Assembly (NCBI RefSeq): GCF_015689195.1
Contig: NZ_CP065044.1
Coordinates: 2,542,001-2,606,000 of the forward strand
Direction: 5' to 3'
Length of the DNA: 64,000 nucleotides
Source of the DNA: Pectobacterium aroidearum
GTDB taxonomy: Bacteria; Pseudomonadota; Gammaproteobacteria; Enterobacterales; Enterobacteriaceae
Below are positions 1 to 8,540 of this stretch, piece by piece. The notes under the pieces were generated by a model that was given only the letters and a program-made list of their open reading frames with translations, searched no databases and had not been told where the DNA came from. The translations under genes and the position numbers were made by a program. Numbering within the stretch: position 1 is the stretch's first letter; each line of letters begins with the position of its first letter.

Positions 1-90
1 TCCAACGTTGCCAATGGTGGTAAAGAACAGAGCGGCTACCCAGGTCAGTTGTACCGGGTTGAGCCGCAAGGATGACAGACGTTGAAACAC
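1..90 (-). CDS. EptA-like phosphoethanolamine transferase, N-terminal fragment (runs off the window)
   Basis: Only about 30 codons lie in the window. Reading the minus strand from a GTG at 90 gives a short basic N-terminus followed by LNPVQLTWVAALFFTTIGNV, which matches the first membrane segment of EptA/PmrC-type lipid A phosphoethanolamine transferases. A GGGGA ribosome site lies about 7 nt before the GTG. An in-frame TTG at 129 is the only alternative upstream start, because a stop lies just before it. The gene diverges from a two-component system, which suggests that system controls it. The family call rests on the first transmembrane segment only. Confidence 0.6.
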   Translation of the reverse strand, partial: MFQRLSSLRLNPVQLTWVAALFFTTIGNVG

Positions 91-159
91 GCGCAATCCC
101 CAATGAGTTGAAAGTGCGCGTAGTATCAAAAAGCGTATGTCAGGAAGTTGTTAGGATAT

Positions 160-199
160 CGATTATCTATTTATAATTTCGATTATTTATCTATAAGTC
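160..199. promoter_or_regulatory. Tandem 20-bp direct repeat in the divergent promoter
   Basis: Two adjacent copies of CGATTAT(C/T)TAT(T/C)TATAA(T/G)TT-like sequence, at 160-179 and 180-199, agree at about 16 of 20 positions. They sit in the AT-rich gap between the EptA-like gene and the response regulator. OmpR-family regulators commonly bind head-to-tail direct repeats, so this is a reasonable autoregulatory or eptA-control site. The binding role is inferred. Confidence 0.4.
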
Positions 200-207
200 T
201 GCTTACT

Positions 208-903
208 ATGACACGCCTGCTCATCATCGAAGACAACCCGGAGTTGGTGGCCAACCTATACGAATTTTTCGAGCCGCTGGGCTATGTGCTGGATGATGCA
301 CGCGATGGTGCCACTGGTCTGCGTATGGCCACGCAAAATGATTACGATGCCATTTTGTTGGACCTGATGCTACCGCGACTGGACGGCATGACGCTGTGCC
401 GAAAACTCCGCCAGGAATTTCAAAACCCGGTACCGGTGTTGATGCTGACCGCTCGCGATCCGATAGATGACCGCGTGCAGGGCCTTGCCCTGGGCGCTGA
501 CGATTATCTGGTGAAACCCTTTTCACTCAAGGAACTGGACGCGCGTATCAAGGCACTGGTGCGCCGCTCCCAAGGCCGACAGGTGCAAGGCACGCTAGTC
601 TGGGAAGATCTACAGGTGGACACCCGTGCCCCACAGGCCCAGCGACAGGGCCACACTATCAACCTGACCCCTACCACGCATAAATTGCTGCTGTGCCTGA
701 TACGATCCGCACCTGATGTCGTTAAAAAACAGGAGATGGAGTACTTACTCTGGGGCGACGAACCGCCTGACAGTGGCGCTTTGCGCACACACATTCATGA
801 CTTGCGTCAGCGGATTGACAAAAATTTCACATCTGCGCTGATAGAAACGGTGCATGGCATCGGTTTACGCCTGCATAAGCCTGAAAAGGCTGCACCGGAA
901 TAA
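208..903 (+). CDS. OmpR/PhoB-family response regulator
   Basis: The 231-aa protein has an N-terminal receiver with acidic residues E8/D9, phospho-acceptor D52 in ILLDLMLP and conserved K103 in YLVKPFS. A C-terminal winged-helix DNA-binding domain follows (about residues 130-228). The reading frame is open for 20 more codons upstream, from ATG 148. The MTRLLIIEDN start at 208 fits the usual beginning of the receiver fold, and the longer version would cross the AT-rich repeat. The kinase gene follows after 24 nt, so the two form an operon. The divergent EptA-like gene is a likely target, by analogy with PmrA-type systems; the actual signal is unknown. Confidence 0.88.
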   Translation: MTRLLIIEDNPELVANLYEFFEPLGYVLDDARDGATGLRMATQNDYDAILLDLMLPRLDGMTLCRKLRQEFQNPVPVLMLTARDPIDDRVQGLALGADDYLVKPFSLKELDARIKALVRRSQGRQVQGTLVWEDLQVDTRAPQAQRQGHTINLTPTTHKLLLCLIRSAPDVVKKQEMEYLLWGDEPPDSGALRTHIHDLRQRIDKNFTSALIETVHGIGLRLHKPEKAAPE

Positions 904-927
904 TCATATAAGGGCAGAGTAATCATC

Positions 928-2163
928 ATGAAATCCATTTACCAACAGGTGACGCTCAAGACGCGCATTATGGTTTCCTTCGTGCTGCTGATGGTGGCCG
1001 TCATGGCATTTGTGGTTGTCGCGGATCAACTCGACTACGATGAATTGAGAGCCTATGTGATCTCGGAGAATCTGCGCAACGAGGTGCAGCCTCGGCTGGA
1101 GGCTGATATTACCAAAGGCATCACCCCTATCATGCCTGAAGGTAACCTGCTCTATGATGCGCAGAGCGCGCCCGATGTTCTGCGCCAGTACGCACCGGGC
1201 TACCACCGCATGGAAAAGCCCGCTGGCTGGCATCTGCTGGTGTTTGAACTCAACGATCGTCGCTACTACCTGTTGCAGGATGGTAAGGATTACGAGTATC
1301 TGGAGTACATGATTGACGGCTTCGCGCCGCTGGTCATCTTGCTGTGCATTCTGTGTGCGTTCTGGATTGGGCGACTGACTTCAGCGCGCGTTACCGTCCC
1401 CATCACACGCTTGGCCGACGTTGTGCAGCGTAAGCAAAAACCCTTCCCTTTTCAGGATTCTAGTGACGAAATCGGGGTGCTCGCGCGCGCATTTGCGCAA
1501 CACAGCGATGAGCTGGAGCGGTTTCTACAGCGAGAGCGATGCTTTGTGAGCGATGCCAGCCATGAATTGCGCACACCGCTGGCCATCATTGGCGGTGCGG
1601 CGGAAACCATCGTGCACCAATTGCCTACCGGTAGTCACCTGATGCCTAGTGCTGAGCGCATCGTGCGCACTACGCAGGAAATGCAACGCCAGTTGACTTG
1701 CCTGTTACTGCTTTCGCGCGATCCGCAAACCTTACCTCTCGCCGACGTGCCTCTACGTCCATTGTTCGAGGAATGCATAACGCGCTGCCAACCCTGGCTG
1801 GCGAAAAAGCCAGTGGCACTCACACTGGATGTCCCGCAAAACGTCCATGTGCACACCAATGCCGAACTGGCGCGCAGTGTGGTCTGGAATCTACTGCGCA
1901 ATGCCTGCCAGTACACGGATGAAGGCGAAGTGCGCATTGCCCTGCATGGCACAACTCTGATCATTTCTGACACAGGGCCAGGCCTGCCGCCCAGCATCGA
2001 CCCGCAGCAATTTCAACGTTTTCTGCCTAGCTCACGTGAAAGTGGCGAAGGGCTTGGCTTATCCATTGTGCAGCGCATCGTGGAGCATCTGGGGTGGAAC
2101 ATGACGGTCGAAAGCTCAGAAAAAGGCTGCCGCTTTACGCTGGAAATGCGCTGCGCGGCATAA
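928..2163 (+). CDS. Sensor histidine kinase, partner of the upstream regulator
   Basis: The 411-aa inner-membrane kinase has a first membrane helix at about residues 12-32 (MVSFVLLMVAVMAFVVV), a short periplasmic sensor of roughly 100 residues, and a second helix (LVILLCILCAFWIG) near 135-150. A HAMP-like linker follows. The H-box SDASHELRTP has its phospho-acceptor His near residue 212. The ATPase domain has an N-box (NLLRNACQYT), a G1 box (DTGPGLP) and a G2 box (GEGLGLSIV). It sits 24 nt after the regulator. The small periplasmic domain gives no clear ligand. Confidence 0.9.
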   Translation: MKSIYQQVTLKTRIMVSFVLLMVAVMAFVVVADQLDYDELRAYVISENLRNEVQPRLEADITKGITPIMPEGNLLYDAQSAPDVLRQYAPGYHRMEKPAGWHLLVFELNDRRYYLLQDGKDYEYLEYMIDGFAPLVILLCILCAFWIGRLTSARVTVPITRLADVVQRKQKPFPFQDSSDEIGVLARAFAQHSDELERFLQRERCFVSDASHELRTPLAIIGGAAETIVHQLPTGSHLMPSAERIVRTTQEMQRQLTCLLLLSRDPQTLPLADVPLRPLFEECITRCQPWLAKKPVALTLDVPQNVHVHTNAELARSVVWNLLRNACQYTDEGEVRIALHGTTLIISDTGPGLPPSIDPQQFQRFLPSSRESGEGLGLSIVQRIVEHLGWNMTVESSEKGCRFTLEMRCAA

Positions 2164-2341
2164 TCGGGAATGGCGGTATTTATCAAAGTGGTCTGTTTCC
2201 GCCTATCTCAACATCTATCCAGACGGGTGGGAGCAGCCATTCCGTCTGTCACTCAGCACGGGTCATTTCATTAATAACCCCGAATAACGCCTACGTATTA
2301 TGTTTGCAGCACAGTGATTCCCGCTCATACGAACCTTAGTG

Positions 2342-3406
2342 CTACCACCACTGACTAAACGACTGCTGCGGGTTATCAACCTGAACACGTTCACCAATGC
2401 GCGGCGTCATCAGCCGCCAGTCCTGATTTTCACTCGCCTGCGAAATACGCTCCAACGGATCGTTCCAGCGGTGGTGCGCCAACTTAAATTTGCTGTTATG
2501 GCTCGGTAGTACCGCTTTAGCCTGCAAATCACTGGCAGCCAGTGCGCTCTCTTCCGGCGTCATGTGCACATGAGGCCAGTCCCGATCGTATTGTCCGCAT
2601 TCCAGTATCGCGATATCGAACCCGCCCAGACGCGCGGCGATCTCTTTGTAGTGTGCGCCATAGCCGCTGTCCCCGCCGAGATACAACCGATGCTGTGGCG
2701 TGATCAGCGCAAACGATCCCCACAGCGTTTGGTTATGCTTGAGGAGTCGACCGGAAAAATGCTGTGTCGGCAGCACATGAATTTCTACCCCGTTCTCTTT
2801 CAGATTGCTGAACCAGCCACCTTCCGTAATATCTTTCTGCGGGAAGCCCCACTTCACAAAATAGGAACCCACACCGGTTGGCGTGACGATGCGGCGGATT
2901 TTTCCGCGTAGCGCATTCAGAGTGGGGTAATCCAGATGATCCCAGTGATCGTGGGTAATCAACAGATAGTCGATTTCGGGAACGTCTTCCGGTAAATACA
3001 CATTGCTGCCTTTGAAGGCGATATTAGTACGCGGCACTGGTGACGCGTTGTCGCTAAATACCGGATCCAGCAGGAAAGTTTTCCCTTCCAGTTGAATAAA
3101 ATAGCTGGAATGTCCCATCCAAATAATGACGTTTTCCGTTTTACTTAACTGATGCAGATCGGTCTTTTCCGACGGCAGGCGGGTATCGGGCAATGCACCA
3201 GCATCTTTCTCAAAAAGAAAGCGGTACAGCAGAGCCCAGCGGTTCTGACTCGCCACCGTTGGGCGGGCGACCAGGTTATGAAACGCACCATCGCGAAAGA
3301 GTGGGTTTTCCGGTTGGGGTTCTACCTCTGGTGACACATATTGTGGCTGCTTTAACCAGCCGTAAACGACCACTGCAATCACAGCCAAAACGAGTAACAA
3401 AAGCAT
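2342..3406 (-). CDS. Membrane-anchored metallo-beta-lactamase-fold hydrolase (NAPE-PLD/UlaG-like)
   Basis: A single N-terminal hydrophobic anchor (MLLLLVLAVIAVVVYGW) precedes a metallo-beta-lactamase fold of about 300 residues. The metal-binding HDHWDH motif lies near residue 150, preceded by WMGHSSYFIQLEGKTFLLDPVF. Further ligands are GGDSGYG and the late histidine in LPSHNSKF. This arrangement is typical of the RomA/NAPE-PLD-like group acting on lipid or lactone substrates; the substrate here is unknown. The frame is open 55 codons further upstream, but that segment has no export or domain logic, so the ATG at 3406 before the anchor was chosen. The gene converges with the kinase. Confidence 0.75.
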   Translation of the reverse strand: MLLLLVLAVIAVVVYGWLKQPQYVSPEVEPQPENPLFRDGAFHNLVARPTVASQNRWALLYRFLFEKDAGALPDTRLPSEKTDLHQLSKTENVIIWMGHSSYFIQLEGKTFLLDPVFSDNASPVPRTNIAFKGSNVYLPEDVPEIDYLLITHDHWDHLDYPTLNALRGKIRRIVTPTGVGSYFVKWGFPQKDITEGGWFSNLKENGVEIHVLPTQHFSGRLLKHNQTLWGSFALITPQHRLYLGGDSGYGAHYKEIAARLGGFDIAILECGQYDRDWPHVHMTPEESALAASDLQAKAVLPSHNSKFKLAHHRWNDPLERISQASENQDWRLMTPRIGERVQVDNPQQSFSQWW

Positions 3407-3552
3407 AAGGTTTATCCGGTGTCGTTTCGTGATAAAAATTGTGTGTAATGCGTACGTTTTCGTAATGATAATTTCAGGTATCGACTCTCTGGCTCCGGCA
3501 GTTATGCATGAACGCCAGGAATCTGGCAAGGGTGTATCAAGGGATTTTTGGT

Positions 3553-3586
3553 GCAAAAAAAGCGAAGGCACGTTCGTCTTCGCTTT
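3553..3586 (-). terminator. Rho-independent terminator of the 3641-4234 gene
   Basis: The inverted repeat AAAGCGAAG (3559-3567) / CTTCGCTTT (3578-3586) has a 10-nt loop. On the minus strand it is followed by a run of T (complement of 3555-3560). It lies 55 nt beyond the stop codon of the exported protein gene. Confidence 0.75.
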
Positions 3587-3640
3587 CAGAGTCTGATCAG
3601 TCTGTCATCGGTGACGCCCGTTCTGGTGCGTCAGGCGTGA

Positions 3641-4234
3641 TTATTTTTTCAGCGCCAGCAGCGTTTTTCCCATCCCGATAACGAACTCATTCTGCTGTCC
3701 GATAACTTTATGCAACCCGGCTTCATCCTGAATATTTTCGACCGTATTGATGGCCTGCACTTCCAGCACGCGCCCTTTAATCAGTGTCGAACACAGCGAA
3801 TGCAGGATCTTATTGTTCAGAATCGTTTGTAAGCAGCGAAAAGGCGTCGCATCGTCAATGTTCCCCGCGCGCTGATCGGGTTTGATACGCTGGCGCAGCA
3901 TCTCTTTTTCCGTGCTGGCGATTACCGCATCCAGATCGCTGGGCGTCGAAGCGATGGGAATCGTGCCCTTGCTGTTTGGCGGTAACATATACAGTGAAAC
4001 CAGCGCCTTATTGCCTGTCGTAGGATCGACATATTCGGTCTGAACCATGTGGTTTGCCGCATCGACCACTTTGTCTCGCTGAATCATGTTCAGCAGTTGC
4101 GCAGGTAATGCATCGGTTAAATCCTGCGTGGTATAGCCGACGAACAAATCGGGATCTTTTGTCTCTGCGACACCGTACAACGGCAGCGCCAGTAACAGTC
4201 CCACAATCCCTTTCTTTATCACACTGATTTTCAT
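3641..4234 (-). CDS. Exported protein of unknown function
   Basis: The 197-aa protein starts with a basic N-terminus, a hydrophobic core and an AxA-like site (MKISVIKKGIVGLLLALP...YGVAE), so it is probably exported to the periplasm. Two cysteines in the mature part (FRCLQT and LHSLCSTL) could form a disulfide. No enzymatic motif is visible and I do not recognise the family. It is monocistronic, with its own terminator downstream and an AT-rich upstream region. Confidence 0.65.
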   Translation of the reverse strand: MKISVIKKGIVGLLLALPLYGVAETKDPDLFVGYTTQDLTDALPAQLLNMIQRDKVVDAANHMVQTEYVDPTTGNKALVSLYMLPPNSKGTIPIASTPSDLDAVIASTEKEMLRQRIKPDQRAGNIDDATPFRCLQTILNNKILHSLCSTLIKGRVLEVQAINTVENIQDEAGLHKVIGQQNEFVIGMGKTLLALKK

Positions 4235-4389
4235 TATATTCCTCGACGATTCATTGTGTGCATTCCCCTATCCCACCACGCGTTATTTTTAGTACGCTAA
4301 CGTGGATAACCTCTGGCCTTTTTACCACGTTTACGCACAGCAACGCATTCTACAACTACAGGAAAGAATAGCATTTTTTATACAAAAAC

Positions 4390-4418
4390 TTGTTGTCCGG
4401 GGATTCCTTCGCTAGAAT
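4390..4418 (+). promoter_or_regulatory. Sigma70-type promoter of the RNA-repair operon
   Basis: TTGTTG at 4390-4395 and TAGAAT at 4413-4418 are separated by exactly 17 nt. Transcription would start near 4425, giving a leader of about 310 nt before the RNA ligase gene. Confidence 0.55.
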
Positions 4419-4424
4419 CGCGCC

Positions 4425-4733
4425 GTTTACTCACCCTCAATGTGTCATTTGGAGCCCCAAAGTGCCCTGTACGTCAGCCTCCCACTAACCGCCGACGACT
4501 GCATTAAGCAGCCTCGATTCGGCGCAGTCTGCGCCAGCGTTGGCTGCGGTACGAGTTCCCTTCTTTCCCCGCTATTGTGCGGAGCAGAGAATGAATCTCC
4601 CGCTTCCTCCCCCGCGACTCTGACCTCTGGAATGCCAGCGGCCAGCTATTGACTCGCGCCAGAACACGTTCGTCGGCCCTCTTTTTTACCGTAGATGGGC
4701 CTGGCTGCGCCAATAACGCAGCAGGCGAAAAAT
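4425..4733 (+). ncRNA. Hairpin-rich leader, or candidate standalone RNA, before the RNA-repair genes
   Basis: The stretch has no convincing coding sequence. It holds a string of short perfect hairpins: CTGC/GCAG 4499-4511, GGCGC/GCGCC 4521-4535, CAGC/GCTG 4535-4546, CCGC/GCGG 4569-4582, CTGG/CCAG 4627-4638 and CTGCG/CGCAG 4707-4723. A run of six T at 4682-4687 follows a GGCC-bounded segment and could end a short transcript of about 260 nt. A 70-codon ORF at 4440-4652 overlaps it but looks non-coding. An RNA function is inference from structure and position. Confidence 0.35.
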
Positions 4734-5618
4734 ATGAATTTACATTCAATACCGTTATTAAAGTATCCGCGTACCCCTCATCTGGAAGGTTCGCGCTTAC
4801 AGCCCGGCGATGATGCGTCGGACCAAATCGCACTGAAAGCGCTGGTAGGCCGTTACGTCGTGATCGAAGAAAAGATCGATGGCGCAAACAGCGGCGTGTC
4901 CTTTAATGAAACGGCTGAGCTCTTGCTTCAGTCGCGCGGCCACTATCTGGCTGGCGGCTCGCGGGAACGGCAATTCAACCAGTTCAAGCTCTGGGCCACC
5001 GCGCACGAAATGCGGTTTCTTGAGCTACTGGAAGACCGCTTCGTGATGTACGGCGAATGGGCTTACAGCAAGCATTCCGTGTTTTATGACCGTTTACCGC
5101 ACTACTTTCATGAATTTGATATTTACGATCGTCGTGACGGCATTTTTTTATCGACGGCCCGCCGACACGCAATGCTAGCCGGCTCGCCTGTGTTGTCCGT
5201 TCCGGTGATCTATGCCGGGGAGATGCCAACAAATCCGGCATTGCTGTGGAAGCTGGTGTTCCGCTCTCTGGCAAAAAGCCAAGACTGGAAGACCGTCTTT
5301 GAATCCACCGTGCAGCGTGAAAGTTTGCCGCTCGCGCTGTGCTGGCAGCAAACCGATAAATCGGATCGTTCGGAAGGTCTGTATCTGAAGGTGGAAGATG
5401 ATGAACAGGTACTGGCGCGCTACAAGCTGGTACGCCATGACTTCATCCAGACCATTCTGGACAGCGGCTCGCATCATTCCCGACGCCCTATTTTGCCGAA
5501 CCAACTGGCTGAAGGCGTTGATTTGTACGCGCCTTGTCCAACCGTATCCTGGGAAATGCTGGGGCTGAATACGCTGCGTTCTTTGGACGCGCTCGCCGCC
5601 GCCATGCCCGATAAATAA
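4734..5618 (+). CDS. ATP-dependent RNA ligase (Rnl2-like)
   Basis: The 294-aa protein carries the nucleotidyltransferase motifs of RNA ligases. Motif I is EEKIDGAN, with the adenylated lysine at K47. A YGEW motif and FHEFDIYD (motifs III/IIIa) follow, then SEGLYLKV (motif IV) and ARYKLVRHDF (motif V). It would seal broken RNA ends, for example in tRNA anticodon loops. The frame opens at ATG 4695, but ATG 4734 with an AGGCGA site upstream gives the natural start MNLHSIPLLKYP. The HD-kinase gene follows after 14 nt, so the two form a repair operon in which the partner prepares the ends. Confidence 0.82.
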   Translation: MNLHSIPLLKYPRTPHLEGSRLQPGDDASDQIALKALVGRYVVIEEKIDGANSGVSFNETAELLLQSRGHYLAGGSRERQFNQFKLWATAHEMRFLELLEDRFVMYGEWAYSKHSVFYDRLPHYFHEFDIYDRRDGIFLSTARRHAMLAGSPVLSVPVIYAGEMPTNPALLWKLVFRSLAKSQDWKTVFESTVQRESLPLALCWQQTDKSDRSEGLYLKVEDDEQVLARYKLVRHDFIQTILDSGSHHSRRPILPNQLAEGVDLYAPCPTVSWEMLGLNTLRSLDALAAAMPDK

Positions 5619-5632
5619 GGAGTATGACAATC

Positions 5633-6769
5633 ATGGATTGGAATACCATCAGGGGATTGGTCCCCGCGTCTGGCGCACAGCCAGATTTTGCTGATTGTCT
5701 GGACGCATTTCCGATGCTTCAACGCGCCAAAGAAACGCCGCAGGAGCCGCGCTACCACGGTGAAGGCGATGTCTGGACACATACTATGATGGTGATCGCG
5801 TCGCTATTGCAGCTTCCCGATTACCAGACGGCCACTCGCGAGCAGCAGGAAATCTTGTTTCTTGCCGCATTGCTGCATGACGTTGCGAAATACCGAACGA
5901 CAGTGATTGACCCGGTGACAGGGCAAATTGGTCAACCGGGACATTCGCGCAAAGGGGCAATCGACGCCCGAGTACTGCTGTGGGACGCAGGCGTTCCGTT
6001 TGCGATTCGGGAAGCGATTTGCCGATTAATTGCGGTGCATCAGGTACCGTTTTACTGCCTTGAGGATGAACACCGTCGGGTGTCCCCACTCTTCACGATT
6101 CGCGAATTATCGTGGCAGTTAAGCATTCCGCTGCTGGCAACGCTGGCGGAAGCGGATATGCGTGGGCGCATCTGTCAGGATCAAGCGCGTGTGCTCGACA
6201 GTATTGAGCTGTTCCGCGAGCTGGCGCGGGAAGAAGGCTGTTACGGCCAGCCGAGATCGTTTGTCGATGCCCACACGCGCCTGAGCTACTTTCACGGTGC
6301 TGATGTTCATCCAGACTATCCGTTGTTTCAGGAGCCGGGATCGAAAGTCACCGTGATGTGCGGTTTGCCCGCTGCGGGTAAAGACACGTGGGTACGAACA
6401 CATCGGCGCGATTTACCCGTGGTTTCGTTCGACGATGCGCGAACAGAACTGGGGTTGAAACACGGCGAGAATGAAGGAAAAGCAGTGCATTGGGCGACCG
6501 ACAAAGCACGTTCACTGCTGCGAACGCATGAACCGTTCGTGTGGAATGCCACGCATCTGAGCCAGCAAATGCGCACCCGCACGTTGGATCTGTGCTATGC
6601 CTACGGCGCAGAAGTGGAGATCGTGTATCTGGAGCGCCCGCGTCAGGAATTACTGCGTCGCAACGGTAAACGGGACACCACATTGAGCAATAAAACGCTG
6701 CAAGGTATGCTGACGAAATGGGAGCTTCCCGCACCGACAGAAGCGCATGTTGTTCGCTATGAACCTTAA
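5633..6769 (+). CDS. RNA-end-processing fusion: HD phosphohydrolase plus P-loop polynucleotide kinase
   Basis: The 378-aa protein has two domains. Residues about 40-215 form an HD metal-dependent phosphohydrolase domain (DVWTH at 46-50, LLHDVAKY with H82/D83, then a distal HQVP). Residues about 238-378 form a kinase with Walker A GLPAAGKDT (244-252) and a VVSFDD motif, like T4 polynucleotide kinase. The HD part would remove a terminal or cyclic phosphate and the kinase part would phosphorylate the 5'-OH, leaving ends the upstream ligase can seal. ATG 5633 is preferred over 5624 because AGGAG (5618-5622) is 10 nt before it and only 1 nt from the other. Confidence 0.82.
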   Translation: MDWNTIRGLVPASGAQPDFADCLDAFPMLQRAKETPQEPRYHGEGDVWTHTMMVIASLLQLPDYQTATREQQEILFLAALLHDVAKYRTTVIDPVTGQIGQPGHSRKGAIDARVLLWDAGVPFAIREAICRLIAVHQVPFYCLEDEHRRVSPLFTIRELSWQLSIPLLATLAEADMRGRICQDQARVLDSIELFRELAREEGCYGQPRSFVDAHTRLSYFHGADVHPDYPLFQEPGSKVTVMCGLPAAGKDTWVRTHRRDLPVVSFDDARTELGLKHGENEGKAVHWATDKARSLLRTHEPFVWNATHLSQQMRTRTLDLCYAYGAEVEIVYLERPRQELLRRNGKRDTTLSNKTLQGMLTKWELPAPTEAHVVRYEP

Positions 6770-6909
6770 TGCAGCCGAAGCGCGGTAAACGGGCTCTCGT
6801 ATTCCGTGATACTGCGTCTTTCTGCACCCAAATACTGTTTTTCATAGATCAATTTATCGTCCTCGAAACGCACGGGGACGATAAATCCCCCACCATCTGA
6901 AAAATCAGA
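6766..6909 (-). pseudogene. 3' remnant of a gene like 8541-8957
   Basis: The minus strand reads GGGFIVPVRFEDDKLIYEKQ and on to TEYESPFTALRLH before a stop, nearly the same as the C-terminus of the protein at 8541-8957 (GGFIVPIRFEDDTLIYEKQ). About 130 bp match at the DNA level at roughly 85 percent by eye. No start or N-terminal part survives. Its stop codon overlaps the stop of the HD-kinase gene. It is a duplicated, decayed gene end flanking the CobW gene. Confidence 0.8.
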
Positions 6910-6931
6910 TCTTTTCTAGATTCCCCACGCT

Positions 6932-8155
6932 TTATGACGCAAACCAAGGCTCTATCGGGTCCGGATAATCTAACCACATCGCCAGACCTTCTGCCATTTC
7001 TTTGTCCGTCAGCAGCGCGGTTTCCAGACGGGCTCGCAACGTGAGTTCATCCATATCGATACCGATAAACACCAGTTCCTGTCGCGCATCACCCACGCCA
7101 TCCACCCATATGGAACGAATGTAATTGAGCGATTCACTATCTGTCGGCCACTTTGCTTTTGGCACGCTGACCCACCATGAACCAGCCAGCCCCTGACGCG
7201 CCACGCCGCCTGCCTGAGACCACGAGCCGGCATATTCCGGGCGGCTTGCTAACCAAAAATAGCCTTTGGATCTGACAACCCCGGTGAGCGAATTTTCCAT
7301 GACCTGTGCGAAGCGGGCAGGATGAAACGGCCGACGCGCGCGAAAAACAAAACTGGCGATGCCATACTCCTCAGTTTCAGGCGTATGTTCACCGCGTAAT
7401 TCTTTCAACCATCCGGGAGCCTGCGCCGCTTTGTCAAAATCAAATAATCCTGTGTTGAGCACCTCGTTCAGCGGCACAGCTCCAAATTGTGCATGAAGTA
7501 TTTTCGCACCTGGATTCAGTGAACGGATAATCGCAACCAGCTTCTGCTGTTGCGCCACATCAATAAGGTCGATTTTGTTGAGAATAACCACATTGCAGAA
7601 CTCGATCTGATCGATCAGCAGATCCACCACGTTGCGCTCGTCACCTTCTCCTAACGATTCTCCACGAGAGTGAATGCTGTCCACCGAAGCGTAATCTTTT
7701 AAAAAATTATACCCGTCAACAACGGTCACCATCGTATCCAGCCGCGCCACTTCAGAAAGGCTTTCTCCATCATCACCCGCAAACGTGAACGTTTCTGCGA
7801 CAGGAAGCGGCTCTGCGATACCGGTTGATTCAATGACCAACTGATCAAAACGCCCTTCTTTCGCCAGCCGATTAACCTCGATCAGTAGATCTTCACGCAA
7901 CGTACAACAGATACAGCCGTTACTCATCTCCACCAACTTTTCGTCCGTCCGTGAAAGTTCAGCGCCACCCTCCCTCACCAGTGCAGCATCAATATTCACT
8001 TCTGACATGTCGTTGACGATCACCGCGACGCGGAGACCAGCGCGATTATTCAGAATATGGTTAAGTAACGTGGTCTTTCCCGCACCGAGAAAGCCAGATA
8101 GTACGGTCACAGGTAATCTTGCATCTGCGCTCTGTCGAGCTACTACGTCAGCCAT
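6932..8155 (-). CDS. COG0523 (CobW/ZigA-type) zinc metallochaperone GTPase
   Basis: The 407-aa G3E GTPase has Walker A GFLGAGKT at 21-28, the metal-binding CICC motif at 81-84, a Walker B-like ESTGIAEP and the guanine-specificity NKID. The C-terminal CobW domain includes the usual [11 protein letters not shown] segment. These proteins hand zinc to client enzymes under metal starvation. The Zur-type palindrome at 8275-8298, about 120 bp upstream, supports zinc-starvation induction and places the protein in the Zur-regulated branch rather than the cobalamin branch. The start ATG 8155 has an AGAGAG-like ribosome site. Confidence 0.88.
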   Translation of the reverse strand: MADVVARQSADARLPVTVLSGFLGAGKTTLLNHILNNRAGLRVAVIVNDMSEVNIDAALVREGGAELSRTDEKLVEMSNGCICCTLREDLLIEVNRLAKEGRFDQLVIESTGIAEPLPVAETFTFAGDDGESLSEVARLDTMVTVVDGYNFLKDYASVDSIHSRGESLGEGDERNVVDLLIDQIEFCNVVILNKIDLIDVAQQQKLVAIIRSLNPGAKILHAQFGAVPLNEVLNTGLFDFDKAAQAPGWLKELRGEHTPETEEYGIASFVFRARRPFHPARFAQVMENSLTGVVRSKGYFWLASRPEYAGSWSQAGGVARQGLAGSWWVSVPKAKWPTDSESLNYIRSIWVDGVGDARQELVFIGIDMDELTLRARLETALLTDKEMAEGLAMWLDYPDPIEPWFAS

Positions 8156-8274
8156 ATTTCACACTCTCTGATGATTTAAAGTCGTTTGCAGTTTTACTTT
8201 TTCGCTGCGGGATGATTCATCACCATGAATATTTCGCTTTTAAACACTCGCCGCGATAATCACCCTGCACTTGA

Positions 8275-8298
8275 TTTGTTATGTTATAACATAACAAA
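8275..8298. promoter_or_regulatory. Zur operator
   Basis: A 24-bp perfect palindrome with half-site TTTGTTATGTTA contains TGTTATnnTATAACA-like core bases matching the enterobacterial Zur box (GTTATA...TATAAC type). It precedes the COG0523 GTPase gene, a classic Zur target. No other convincing gene start faces away from it, although a weak plus-strand ORF begins near 8379. Confidence 0.85.
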
Positions 8299-8540
8299 AA
8301 GGGCATGAAAAATCATTGAGCGTTTGATTTTGTTTAATCATATTAAGAAATAGGCTGGAGACACCCGCTGTTATTGCATTGAGCCAGCAGGTTCAGTCAG
8401 AACTAGAGAAGTGGGGGCTTGTTCGCGCTTATAAGGAGCAGTTGACAGCGTTGCTGTCCACAGGCACTCACGTGCCGACAATGCTCACCGATCGTGACGT
8501 CACACAGTTCGATGCGCTATTCCATGGGAAGATTGAGAGT

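Noticed and set aside
4440..4652. 70-codon ORF in the leader of the RNA-repair operon
   Set aside because: No ribosome site, low-complexity Ser/Ala/Pro content, and it overlaps several hairpins; more likely untranslated.
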